Source of the DNA: Pseudisothecium myosuroides
Taxonomy: Eukaryota > Streptophyta > Bryopsida > Hypnales > Lembophyllaceae
Assembly (NCBI GenBank): GCA_951799445.1
Contig: OX637295.1
Location: 496,001-560,000, forward strand
Length of the DNA stretch: 64,000 bases
Direction of reading: 5' to 3'
The position numbers and the translations under genes are program-made. Below are positions 34,741-45,355 of the stretch, piece after piece (position 1 is the first letter of the stretch; every line of letters begins with the position of its first letter). The notes below the pieces were generated by a model. The model saw nothing but the letters and a program-made list of their open reading frames with translations, searched no databases and was not told the origin of the DNA.

Positions 34741-36790
34741 TTCATCATGATATCTCACGATCTCCTTTTGGCGTGCATATTATTGCTTGTAGCTTAAAAC
34801 TCTTGAACATACTGTAAATATTGTAAATGCATTTTCGAAATACTGGACATTCTTTGTTTGTAGGAGGCATTGATTCTGCCTCGGTAGTAAATGTGAAAAT
34901 AAATTTTTTTCCTAAATGCCTTTGATTAAGATAATTATGAGTTCGAAGGGATCACCTCGACCTTGACTATTAATCCGCGTGCATGCACATCTAGAGATCT
35001 AATGGTATACCGTGGAAGTAGATTCTATCGGTAGATCGGACTGTTCTGGGCATTTATCCTTGTCTTTTAAATCTAATGTGAATGCATTTCCGGTGCATGA
35101 TCCTCACTTAGAATTGTTTTCTTACTCTTCGTTCGCAGCTTTAATCTAAATTTGGTTCTAAAATTGTTTATCATATTACTCGAAAGAGTGGAATTTTTTG
35201 AACACCTCATTAGATTTTAACACTGGGCGTCATCATCTTGCGCGGCAAGCTTCATCAGGAGATCGCACGATACGACGTGACGTGTGAACATTGAAATGTC
35301 GTTTCCGTCCTTGTATTGTCTCGTGATATTGTTTTTGTACTTGTGGATGACAGTGAAGTTGTAGTTGTGCTTCTACTGTTTGTTTGGGAGTTCTCCTGCA
35401 GTTCCGGTTTGCTGAAGTACGGATTTGAAATTGATAATTTTGTTCTGTGTCTTCGGCTTGATCGGAAGATCTCACAATCATTTTCCCTTGCATGGAATTA
35501 TTAGTCTTAGGCGGATTATGTAATGTCCATTTTTGTTGCTTCAATCGAATGCAATTGAATTTCTGCTGCGTAACTTCCTTTGCTCGAGTATTTTCGGTCT
35601 TCTAGTATGTCACCCTAAACCTTTTTTTGTATTTGACGCGAATTCTAAATCTGCATCCCTTGTTAGTGCTGTATTCTAGGCTGCAGTGACACCGTAGATG
35701 TATTGCTAATTTCCTTGCACTATGCAGCAAATAAGACATTCAGTCGCTGTTCTTCAAATAACTACCCATGCGTATTTTCAATTAGCGGTTCTGTTGTATT
35801 GCATATTGGTCGGGGGATCTCACAATCAATTGACGTCGTTTCTGTATGTACATGTCTGCGTACTGAGGCTTACTTGGTCTTTGCAGAAGGCGATGCTCTT
35901 AGTACTAACAGGAGATCTCTGCGTGAAGGGCGGTGTGGCGGATCTCCCACAGAATATCGAAATTCGGCCCGGCTTCCGTGGTCTTCTCCGACATTTCGTT
36001 CAAGAAACTCACTGTGGTTTGTGGTCCGCAATGCAACCTTCAACACTGGCCGCTCTTCTTTGACGTATTCTACCGCCGGAAATTCTGTCAAGGTTTCTAT
36101 TTTTTGCCGGGTCTGACAATCCACGAAAGAACCAGGTGTATCCCCATCGTCATGCAATACTGAAGACTGTCTTGAACATTCCTCGGACGCGCAGGGTACT
36201 CTTGAATAACAGTGTTGTAATGCTTGTCCTAGATCCTCTTGATTGGGAACGTCCGCACTTGCTTCGACCGGCGTTGCATGTGAGGGATGATGTAGATCCT
36301 GTAGAGTTAGATCGTCCGCACATTATAGCATCGCCTTTTGATTGGTCTTGGGCCCCAAAAAACATGTAGTTGGAAGTGGACTAGCTGGGTTATATATCAC
36401 CTGTTTGTTGCATCCAAATGATTTTATAAGTGGCGAATCCACCTTTTCTATCTGACTGTGATTACACCTTACCAAATGTCTGTAATTGCATTATGTTGCT
36501 TCATCCATTCTTTTGTGTTATGTGATACTTTGGGAAGTATCTTCTGAGCTCTCCCAATCTGTGATGTCGCATATTAATGCAACCCCAGATACAAATGTAC
36601 CGCTTACAGCAAATGTCGGAGTTGACATCATCTCAAATTCATTGATTTGTTCGAACACTCTATCCCGAAGGAGTATATTTCCTTGCATCGGGAAATCTCC
36701 AGACCACTTAGCATCCCAAAGCGATTTAAATCTCCTTTGAACGGCATTACGGACTCATTGTACATACCATCGGGAAGATCTCCCGATGGA
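34741..36790. repeat. Right subterminal palindrome cluster
   Basis: Six spaced copies: 34,745-34,762, 35,254-35,271, 35,461-35,478, 35,810-35,827, 36,687-36,704 and 36,769-36,787. They are less perfect than the internal ones and favour the AGATCT core, as in the left subterminal cluster. Confidence 0.8.
35870..36757 (-). pseudogene. Third element gene, remnant near the right end
   Basis: Two protein-like blocks on the complement. Block 1, about 36,757-36,518, reads FKSLWDAKWSGDFPMQGNIL, then FEQINEFEMMSTPTF and VSGVALICDITDWESSED; a GTAAGC donor follows TFA. Block 2, about 36,370-35,870, reads DDLTLQDLHHPSHATPVEA, PNQEDLGQALQHCYSRV and FVDCQTRQKIETLTEFPAVE and ends after AEFRYSVGDPPHRPSRRDL. 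A TAA interrupts block 2 near 36,326, and a TGA precedes block 1 near 36,748; both could come from CAA and CGA by C-to-T change. A palindrome copy lies in block 1 (SGDFPMQ). No family recognised. Gene limits are uncertain. Confidence 0.5.
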
Positions 36791-36825
36791 CAGGACCTTC
36801 ACAAAGTCCAGAATTCCCCGTAAAT

Positions 36826-36853
36826 TCCAGAAGTAGTTAAATATGGCATAATT
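36826..36853 (-). repeat. Right terminal inverted repeat of the 20.9 kb element
   Basis: 28 bp matching the left end without mismatch. Just inside, a second TCCAGAA at 36,807-36,813 makes a direct repeat rather than the hairpin seen on the left. Confidence 0.9.
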
Positions 36854-36859
36854 ACTACC

Positions 36860-39800
36860 TCTTTTGAGGTGATAGTGATAGTGATAGTGTAAAACCATGC
36901 ACAAATGCAATAGTAGGGTAGTCAAAGAATAATTTTTGTACATGTGGCACACCATAATTGGTCAGAAATGATTTTCATTTCCTTATATTGCATCACACGT
37001 ATAACACAAAACACGAGAAGTGTTTCAATGATCATAATTACACTAAAAGACTATTGAGCAATCTACTGCAACTTGTAGCCTAAACAAGAACGATAGCTCC
37101 TTGCAAATAAAAGAACCTCAACTCAAACTTAATGCTCAAATCTTCATTGCATTTAGTGCTCTTTGATCTTCTCAAGTCTTCTTGAGACTGGCTGTGAAAA
37201 GTCCGCAAAATTGTCACTCATAAAACCTCTTTGCAAACTGAAGGCTAAAATCCCATATTCAAACAAAAGAAAAGCTTTGAATAAAGCAATAAAAGAAAAA
37301 GAAAAAGAAAAAGTAGATTGTAGTTAATATCCATATATGTCTACTGGTTGTTGAGGCACATCCTTGTATAAAACTTGAATATTTTGGAATTGAATTTCAT
37401 TGCTTTATTCAAGTTCATTGCAACAAGGAGAGCACATTTGCCACAATTAAGTTCAGTGGACTCCGTCGGCCCAACATTTAGAAACCAACATTCTACAAAG
37501 CCACAATCAAATCCTAGCCAACTGTGCCTAATTTTTTATCACAAGTACCAATAGCTAAAAAAAATTCTCTTAAAAGATAAAGAATCAGAAGAAATAATGC
37601 ATCCATGTCTTTAAATCACTCATGCTTCAATTCAATCTATTTTTTATTCAATTGTTGTATAATTTTTTTAATAAACTATTTACAATAAAAAGAAGTTTTA
37701 GCCTCACTATAGCTACTTGGAATTGACAGAAATCCAACTTGAAAAAGATTGAAGAAGAAAGATGAAACTTTGATAGGAAAAATTAAGCCAATGAATCTCG
37801 TTCATGGGAAGCACTTGCTTGCGCTCCTGGATGTATCCATCCGCAGTGCCTTTGATCTTCAATGATAGTGCCACAATCAATGTCACCATCTTCTCGTGCC
37901 CATCATTGTCAAATTTCAGAGCAACAGAAAGCAACATGATGGAATTGAATACACTAATTAGGTTGCAAGATTGCAAGATTGTATCACTAGAGACCCCATT
38001 CATAAGTTTCTTGGAATTTTCGTTGTTTTGGTTGCCTTTGAACTTTATAAAGACTTATAAAATTCAAAAAACTTGCAAGCAAGGCGCAAACTCAAGTGCA
38101 ATCTCCTAAGCCACCTTATTGCACAATTTCTTCAAATCACAAGTGCAAAAATTTCTTGTCTATATACATCATCCTGTCTATTCACATGGACTCTCTCTGA
38201 ATTCTCCGAGACACTCAAGCAATTGCATCAATTCACTATGAGGCGCAAAGATATACATGTGCACATGTCTATTATTCCATTTGTACTAATGGTTTTTTCC
38301 TCAAGTCCAATCGCACGGCACTAAGGGCATTGTTTTCTTTTCGAATTGCACGGTTGTTGATTTTGCAAAAAGGGGGTTATTGTTTTTTTTCAAATCTCAC
38401 GGTTATTGATTTATCAGAGGGGGGATTTTTGGGGCGAAGGGTGGTCATCCTTCTTTTTACTTCATAGACAGTTTTTTTTTATTCGCATCGCATGAGGGCA
38501 AAGGGTGGTCTTCCTTCTTCTTACTTCATCGACAGTTTTTTTTATTTGCATTGCACGGTAGCAAAGAGTGATCTTTTTTTTTCTTAAACTAATTGCATGG
38601 TCGCAGATTTTTCGCTTGAGGAGGGGAATCCAAGGCAGAGTTGCCTATATCTTTTCAGGAGATAGGAACCTACCCAAATTTTCAGTTGTTTGTTCAATGG
38701 ACAATTGGCCTTTAGAGGTTAAAAACTGCCACTTGGTCAATAACACTTGAATTCAATTGATCATTGTTAGTTTCATGGTGTATACACTATATACATATGT
38801 AATAGAGGGAAGGAAAAATTTGTGAAGAAGGGTAGAAGCAGGAAAAAATTTGGCACTTAAAGTTTTTTTGTAAGATAGCTCCACTTAAAAAACTGTAGGA
38901 ATGAATTTATAAAAACCATAGGGTATTAGAAATATGCCCCTCATAACTTTTTATATAAAAATATGGTCATCTTAAATGCAATAATTAAGGTAAATAGCAC
39001 CACATCAAATACCCTCTTAACTGAGGTGTATACTTTAAATTACAAAGAGTGATCTCCTCGGGGTTTTGGCTAATTGAGGCCAAAACTCTAAACTTCCAAA
39101 TTCAAGTTGAGAAATTCAAAGAACATGTTAGCTTAAAATGTAGAGCATTGCATGCCTATTCTAAAATAATAAAAATCTTTATAATGGAATATTTTTAGCA
39201 AAAATTACAGATGGATGAAGTTTCAATGTCTCTAATTTGTTCTTCAAGATTTCATCCAACATTTTCTTCTAGCCTATAAGGGTATAAATGGATTCATAAG
39301 AGCCAATGGCGATGGTGAAAAGGTTCTTTTTGGAGTCCTTTTTGAAATGTTAATGGAATGTTCTACTCAAAGACTTCAGTAATTTCATCAAAATTAGATG
39401 TTAAAATTATTCAAAGTTGTCAACAATGACAAATTCTATTCAATTTCGTACTTGTACGACACACCAGCCACTAAATCTGCTTATGCACAAATTCAACAAG
39501 TGATCATGTCCTGTGTTTGTTAAACAATGAACCCTCTATGTAATTAAAAAATTCAAGAATTTGTATATTTGAACCACTACATTTGAAGAAAGCCTCTTTC
39601 ACCAAATATATATGTCAACCTCAAAAAAAATAAAAAATAAAAAACCAAAACATCTTTAACATATATGCATTTTGAGACCTTTCCTCCCGTCCCTTCCAAT
39701 ACGACGGTTGAGAATGATCCATCAATTGTCTCCTATTGTTATTTGCTTCATTTTTCTCTACTTTCCTTGTAAATTTTACAAAAAAATTGATTAATTAATT

Positions 39801-39980
39801 ATAGAAAAAACATGTGCCACCTAAAGATATTTAACACCAATTGTATAATAGATACAACATCCAAAAATATATATATATATATTTAACACATATTTAATCA
39901 ATTCACACTTACCCAAAGGAATATAAGAGGGCCTTCTTAAATTGCCCACCTTTTGCTTGTGCTGTCTAAAAAAAAAAATT
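36860..39980. other. Interior of the CACTA-like element, right part
   Basis: AT-rich sequence without a recognisable transposase. Near 38,330-38,600 the words GCACGG, GGGCAAAGGGTGGTC and TACTTCAT(C/A)GACAG recur two or three times. Confidence 0.45.
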
Positions 39981-39989
39981 ACTAGCAAA

Positions 39990-40380
39990 AAAATGTGACT
40001 ACAAAATACAACTAATAATAAAAATATGACTACAAAATACGACTGAGGCAAAAATACGACTGCCCGCCCAAATTTCCCTTTGGTTGCCCCCTTCAAAAAA
40101 ATGTCACTATCATGGAGATATAACTGCAAAATATGACTCAACCAAAAATATGACTAGCAAATATGACTAGCAAATATGACTTGCCATTCCCCAAACATGT
40201 TCCTTGTCGCTCCCTATGGCATTCCCAATGGGCATACACTATACGCCCGTGAAGTAAAATGGAAAAATATGACTAGAAATCATATTTGCAGTCATTTCTT
40301 CCAAGGTCTTGGCCTCCAAGAATATGATTGCATGCAATTGCCAGTCATCCCCAGTCATATTTTTGCAGTCATAAAATATC
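39990..40380. repeat. Right subterminal repeats of the CACTA-like element
   Basis: AAAATATGACTA, AATACGACTG and complementary CAGTCATATT words recur up to the CACTA terminus at 40,395, mirroring 11,650-12,420. Confidence 0.8.
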
Positions 40381-40398
40381 CGTTTTCTTGTAGTGTCA

Positions 40399-41050
40399 AT
40401 ATCATTGTATTTGTAGTAATATCAATCAACAATGAATTTTTAGAAAAAAATAAACTTAATAGTATGATGAAATATTTAAAAGTATCAAAAAAAGGGCTTG
40501 CTGTCTTGTATATATTTAATCCCTTAAGTTCCAATGCAAATATAGTGCTTTGAGGGATATTTAGAGAACCTTTTCATTCTCATTGAATCATGAAGGACTA
40601 GGGATATGTGAGATGAAAATTGAACCATAAAAAACAGAAGAGCACTTGGATACAACTAATTGTGCAAAGTGTTGTAGTGATCTATCGTGTAGATTGAAAA
40701 AAGTTTACGTATACAAATGGCATATTATTTGCTTGTTAGAACAATCTCATTGTTGGGATTATTGTGTTTCAATTCCATCTTAGAGCTATTAACAGCTGAG
40801 TTTTTTCTTCAATCTTGAACCTATTTCTATTTAATAATTTTTTAATGAGTGAAAATTAAATATGATTATTTATAGAATTTTTTCCTAGATTTTCAACTCA
40901 ATTCTTCAATATAAAAAATTAGAAAATCAAAATCCGTATTGCAAAAAATATAAATTAAAAAGATTCAAAGTCAAAAAATCTACTCAAGCAAGGTCCAAAA
41001 ATATTATTTTGTTTTCTTCAATATAAATTAAAATATCTTACAATCTATGC
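40399..41050. other. AT-rich spacer
   Basis: No gene or element end is recognised between the CACTA-like element and the retrotransposon nest. Confidence 0.45.
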
Positions 41051-41059
41051 AATCAAAGT

Positions 41060-43785
41060 TTTTTAAATTTCATAAAAAACTCTACAGTGTTTTCGGAGTA
41101 CTTTTGGCTCTATTGTTGTTGTATTTCAAGCTTTAAAGGTCTTTTGGGGGTCCTTCTATCTTGCCTTGTGTACTCTTTGTGTACTTTTGTGTACTTTTGT
41201 GTACTCTTGTTGTGAGTTGAGAGTCTTTCTATACTTTGTATATCCTCGTGAGCTAACTTGTGTGGTTTAGGAGTCTTTTTGGAGTCTTGCACTAACCCTA
41301 GAGTAATCCCCCACCGTACCTTGGCAATGCTGCTTTGGGAGGCCTTTAGCGTGTGAGTTTTTGTATTATTATTTTTGTCCTAACTTGTTTGGTCTCTTCC
41401 TTGAAGCGTTTCACCTTCTTCTAACGTTTCCCTTGTTGAATGGACCCCCCTCCGGGACTACAAAGCTTTGACTTTGTTTTGTTTTTTCTTTAAGTGTGTT
41501 TTTGTTATCTTTTTCTAAAGTCTCCCTTGTTGTGTGAACCCCCCTCGGAGACGGCAAAGCTTTGAACCTGTGACATGAAAGAAGTCCTACAATGTGTATT
41601 AAACGGTTCCGGATAGAGGAGCTTTAAACCCCTGGAGTGCCACAAAGTCCTAAAGTTGGTGTTAAACCCAACTTTAAGGCAAAGCTTTGAACCTCCACGG
41701 TACTTAGTTCCAAAGTATAGTTTCCAAGACCTTTTTAGAAACGTTCAAAGTTTAGCTTCTAAGATATTTAGTTTTAGCCAGTTCTGTATTAGCCAAGTTT
41801 AACAAAATCCAGTTTCTACCCAAGTTGTAGCAAAGTCCAAGTCTTTCCTTCAAGTTTTAGCAAAATCTAGTCTCTATCCAAGTTTAGCAAAGTCCAAGTC
41901 TTTCCCCAAGTTTTAGCCAAATCTAGTCTTTATCCAAGTTTTAGCAAAATCCAGTCTTTTTCTAAGTTTTAGCAAAAATCCAATTTTTTCTAGGTTTTAG
42001 TAAAATCCAGTTTTGCTCAAAAGAAAAAAAACAGTTCAAAAAACAGTCGAACCAGCATCTGTCCAGAATCGAAACCTAATTAAAAAAAAACTAGTTGGAC
42101 TAGCAAGTCCAATCAAATCAGAAGGATCGGAAAAAAAAAATTAATTTAAATAAAAAATAAAAAAGCCCGACCCCCCCAACCAACCAACGAGCTAGGGGAA
42201 TCCGGTAGGTAGTAGGCAGCTCGGGCCGGTCCAAGGTAGACAAGCAGCTTGGGGTCCGAGGGGCCTAGGGGCTCTCATACATTTTTTTGGGTTTTTTTTC
42301 CTTCCCAAAAATGGGGGATTAGGACTCTATTAGGCTAGGGGTTAGAGTAGGGGAATAGAGCTTTAGGAAAAGGGAGAAAGAGAAAAAGGGAAGGTGGAGA
42401 ATAGAAGCAACACCTCCATGCGTCACACCTGCACACAAGCACTCTCATCCTAACACTCTCACCAATAGAACGGAAATGACAAGAATGGAAGGAAATTAGG
42501 GAACAAGGAGATGAAATAGGCGGGAGGAAGGGAGAGACGATAAATAGTGTTTAGACTTAGGATTAGGTAGGCTTAGGGAGGAAATCCACAAGAATTTGCG
42601 GTGACCGTTAGGACGAGGATTGGGATGACTCAAAGGTGGGGATGTGTGAGAGGGTAGGAGGCACCATTAACTCTCTCTCGGAGTTTGAGACCATAGTGCA
42701 AGATACCATAAAGACATTTGGTAGAATAGTTTTAGAGTAGAAGAAAAGGGGAGAAAGAAAAAGAAAGGGGAAGGGAAGGAAGAGAGTTAGATCATCAAGC
42801 GTGTAATATTTTCTATAAATTAAGCAGTGAGCTTTGGAGATACAACCAATTAAACAAGTGACTACCATAGAGCACGAGGATGCGTATGCAAAGATGGACG
42901 AGGTTATTTCCAATTCCAACAGTGACAAGGTAAGTCATTGAACTAATCCTTGGTGTTTTCCCTAATTAGCTCTTGATTATTTTAATTAGTGTTTAATCCA
43001 TGTTAGCAAGTAGAGATTAGTTAAAGATAGAAATTTAGATTTGAAAGTTCATAGATTAGGATTAGAGGTTTTCGGAAATATATTAAACTTAAGATTTGAC
43101 TTTGATTTGACCACGTTAAGCTGGATGAGCGGTAACGGATAGAACGGATGAAGGTTAGTCAACTTCATCCAAAAAGAATAACGAATCAAATTTAGAGTTA
43201 ATTTTAGGAAGTAGAATTTAGACTTAGATTTAGGAGGTGAAAATTAGAGTTGAAAGTATGAAGTAAATTTTAGAATAAAACTCAGAGGGTAGAATTTAGA
43301 GGGAACTCTAGAAAATAAATTAGAATTAATTTTAGAAAGTAGAATTTAGAGTTAATTTCAAGAAGTAAAATTTAGAAGGTTAAATTTCAAGAGTAGAATC
43401 TAGAATTGGAAATAGGAGTTAAATTTTAAAGTTAATTTAGAAGTTAAAAGTTAGAGTTAGATTTAAAGGTTAAAACGTAGAGTAATTTTAAGAGGTTGAA
43501 ACTTAGAGTAGAAGTTAAAACTTAGAGTTACTTGGAGATTCAAAACTTAGGGTTCATTAAGAAGTAGAAACATAGAGTGAATTTTAGAAGTAAAAATTTA
43601 GAATTAACCTTAGAGGTTAAAACTTAGGATTGTACCAGAAGCTAAAACATAGAAGATAGTCTCAAGGGGTCATGGAAGGAACATAGGGGATCCCATTCTA
43701 ATCAATTAGGATTGAAGAAATGGCCCCAACTACCCTTGACATAGGATAGATAGTTAGGACGGTAAAATTTCACCCTTGGATCACC
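41060..43785 (-). mobile_element. Element F (old LTR-like element), part left of the gypsy insertion
   Basis: Read on the complement this stretch matches the nested element at 52,913-57,548. Examples: 41,640-41,700 (CTAAAGTTGGTGTTAAACCC) against 55,570-55,600 inverted, and 41,110-41,170 (GGGGGTCCTTCTATCTTG) against about 56,100-56,160 inverted. Its continuation, including the other end, is at 58,496-58,715. Similarity is patchy, so F is older. Left limit is uncertain. Internal tandem blocks occur at 41,155-41,215 (TGTGTACTTT), 41,790-42,010 (about 36 bp, AAGTTTTAGCAAAATCCAGT) and 43,190-43,660 (TTAGAGTTAATTTTAGAAG). Confidence 0.6.
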
Positions 43786-45208
43786 TGTCGCAGTGTAAAT
43801 TTTTGGTTTTTCTAAGTTACCTGAAATATGGAACGGAAACCGTAAACTAGGGATCCGGATTCAAGCAGGAGATAACAAAAAACTAAAAATTAGTCACGGA
43901 ACGGAATTAGTGGACAATCCGGATTCGATCGGAATCTAACTCGGATTAGGGTTGGAACGGATCTGAGTTGGAATGGATCAAGGAGTAGATCCGGGTATGG
44001 TAGAATAGTTAGAATGTAGTTTTGTAAATTTGTTAGGATGGACCGGATCGGATTTGATCCGGTTTGTCTGGTTCGGATCGGGTTTTGTCCGGTCTGATCG
44101 GACCGGCAGGGACCGAAAGTTCCGCACAAACTTTTGGGGGCCCTTTTTGTTGACTTTGAGATTTTAAAATGTATATAAGTCAGTCTCTGCGAAGGAGACT
44201 GGGAGTCTTTTCTTCTGAGTTTTCTTGTATTTTCTATTAGTTTCTTGTTGTGCATCTTTCCCGAGTGTGGAAGAGTTGTATGGTGAGAAGTTAGGAGGGC
44301 GCAAGTTGGTTTGGGAGTGATTTCTCCCCTTGGTGTTACTGTTTTGCTCTTATGTGCAAGTGAGTGGGTAGAGAAAGAGTTGGGAGTGGGTTTTCAGTTC
44401 CTCAGCACTTCTACAGTTCAGGATTCCGGGCGAGAAAGCCGTTGTTAGGCTAAGCGGATAGGGAGGGATTCCTTAGTCGCGCTAGAGCTCTTGGGTAGGA
44501 AATCCGGTTGAGTGTCCGATCTCCTGTGAGGTCTCGCTGCCTTAGTTGGTAAACGGAAGAACTTTAGCTGATGTTGGAACGGACGGGTTCACTTGTAACC
44601 ACCTAACTTTGTACGGGAGGGAATTTGGCGTCAAGGTCGTTGTAGTATGAGAGGATCGTACGGGGGGTCTTTGTGTGACCTGCAATCCGGATTGCTATCC
44701 GGGTGGCTGTGAGAGATCAAACCGGATCTGGGTTAGTATAAGAAGTAGCAGAATAGAGAAGTGGGTCTTCAGCCACTATAAGTCACGGAAGGAGTGGCGG
44801 GCCTGCCACTTTCAAAAACAAGCGGCAAACCCTCTGATGGTAAAACAGAGGCTAAACTAAACCGGATTGGAGTGATAGTATGTGTGAGAGGACCGGAACG
44901 GATCGGTCCAGAGAAGTACCGGGATCGGAAGTTAGAAGATCCTGGATTGTGGTAGTTTTACAAGACCGGATAGTTGGAAAGACCAGAAGAGATAGAGAGA
45001 GGTCTGGTCGTAGTTTTCTGTGTTTTGGTGTTTCCGGTTTTAGAAGTAGGACCGGAAAGTGGAAGTGGGATATTGATTGAGTTTAGGAGCGAAATAGAGC
45101 TAGACACTTCATAGAATCTCGTGGGTTCGATCTTTAGAGTCATTTTGTTATGCTTTAGAGTGGTTTTTGGAAGTATAACAGGGAATTTACTTACTCTGTG
45201 CTGCGACA
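43786..45208 (+). repeat. 5' LTR of the gypsy element
   Basis: 1,423 bp, TGTCGCAG...CTGCGACA, with an 8-bp perfect terminal inverted repeat. A TATA box (TATATAAG) is at 44,172-44,179, so transcription likely starts about 30 bp downstream. Rich in CCGGATC words. Confidence 0.9.
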
Positions 45209-45218
45209 CGCAAAAATC

Positions 45219-45236
45219 TGGTGCCGCTGCCGGGGA
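45219..45236 (+). promoter_or_regulatory. Primer binding site
   Basis: TGGTGCCGCTGCCGGGGA, ten bases after the LTR end, resembles the tRNA-Asp-type site (TGGCGCCGTTGCCGGGGA) of plant Tat/Athila-like elements. Confidence 0.75.
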
Positions 45237-45355
45237 TTCTAAAGCTGTCAGTTTTTATTTTTATCTCTAGTAGCTAAGTCAGTAGTTGTTTTGTTTTTTG
45301 TCTTGTCTTTTTCGGATTGAGTTTTGGTTTTTGAAGAAAACCGGATTTCGTACTC

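Larger units (their letters stand above)
15911..36853. mobile_element. 20.9 kb TIR element with dispersed palindromes and multi-exon genes
   Basis: The ends are a perfect 28-bp inverted repeat: 15,911-15,938 begins AATTATGCCATATTTAACTA and continues CTTCTGGA, and 36,826-36,853 is its exact complement. Similarity stops outside these points, and the outermost AATT may be a 4-bp target duplication rather than TIR. Between the ends lie a DUF7869-like gene (-), a very large multi-exon gene (+), remains of a third gene (-) and about 39 GATC-centred palindromes confined to this interval. It sits inside a CACTA-like element. The whole looks like a giant cut-and-paste-type transposon, though I do not recognise it as a named family. 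Five in-frame stops and a frameshift in the rightward gene suggest the copy is no longer fully functional. Confidence 0.82.
11637..40395. mobile_element. CACTA-like DNA transposon, non-autonomous, split by the 20.9 kb element
   Basis: The right end (40,395 inward, complement) reads CACTACAAGAAAACGG, the standard plant CACTA/EnSpm terminus. The left end at 11,637 reads TGCTACAAGAAAATGAG, the same terminus with CA changed to TG. Both continue into TTTTATGACTG and TATGACTG. TCA flanks both ends (11,634-11,636 and 40,396-40,398), matching the 3-bp target duplication of the superfamily. Subterminal TATGACT repeats follow on both sides. Removing the nested element (15,911-36,853) leaves about 7.8 kb with no recognisable TNP transposase, so I call it non-autonomous. 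Confidence 0.8.

Noticed and set aside
15985..36790. CRISPR-like array
   Set aside because: Repeats are palindromic and spaced irregularly, lie in introns and exons of a plant element, and no Cas-like gene is present.
15911..36853. Endogenous giant-virus insertion
   Set aside because: I see no capsid, packaging ATPase, polymerase or other viral hallmark; TIRs, introns and a DUF7869-like gene fit a transposon better.
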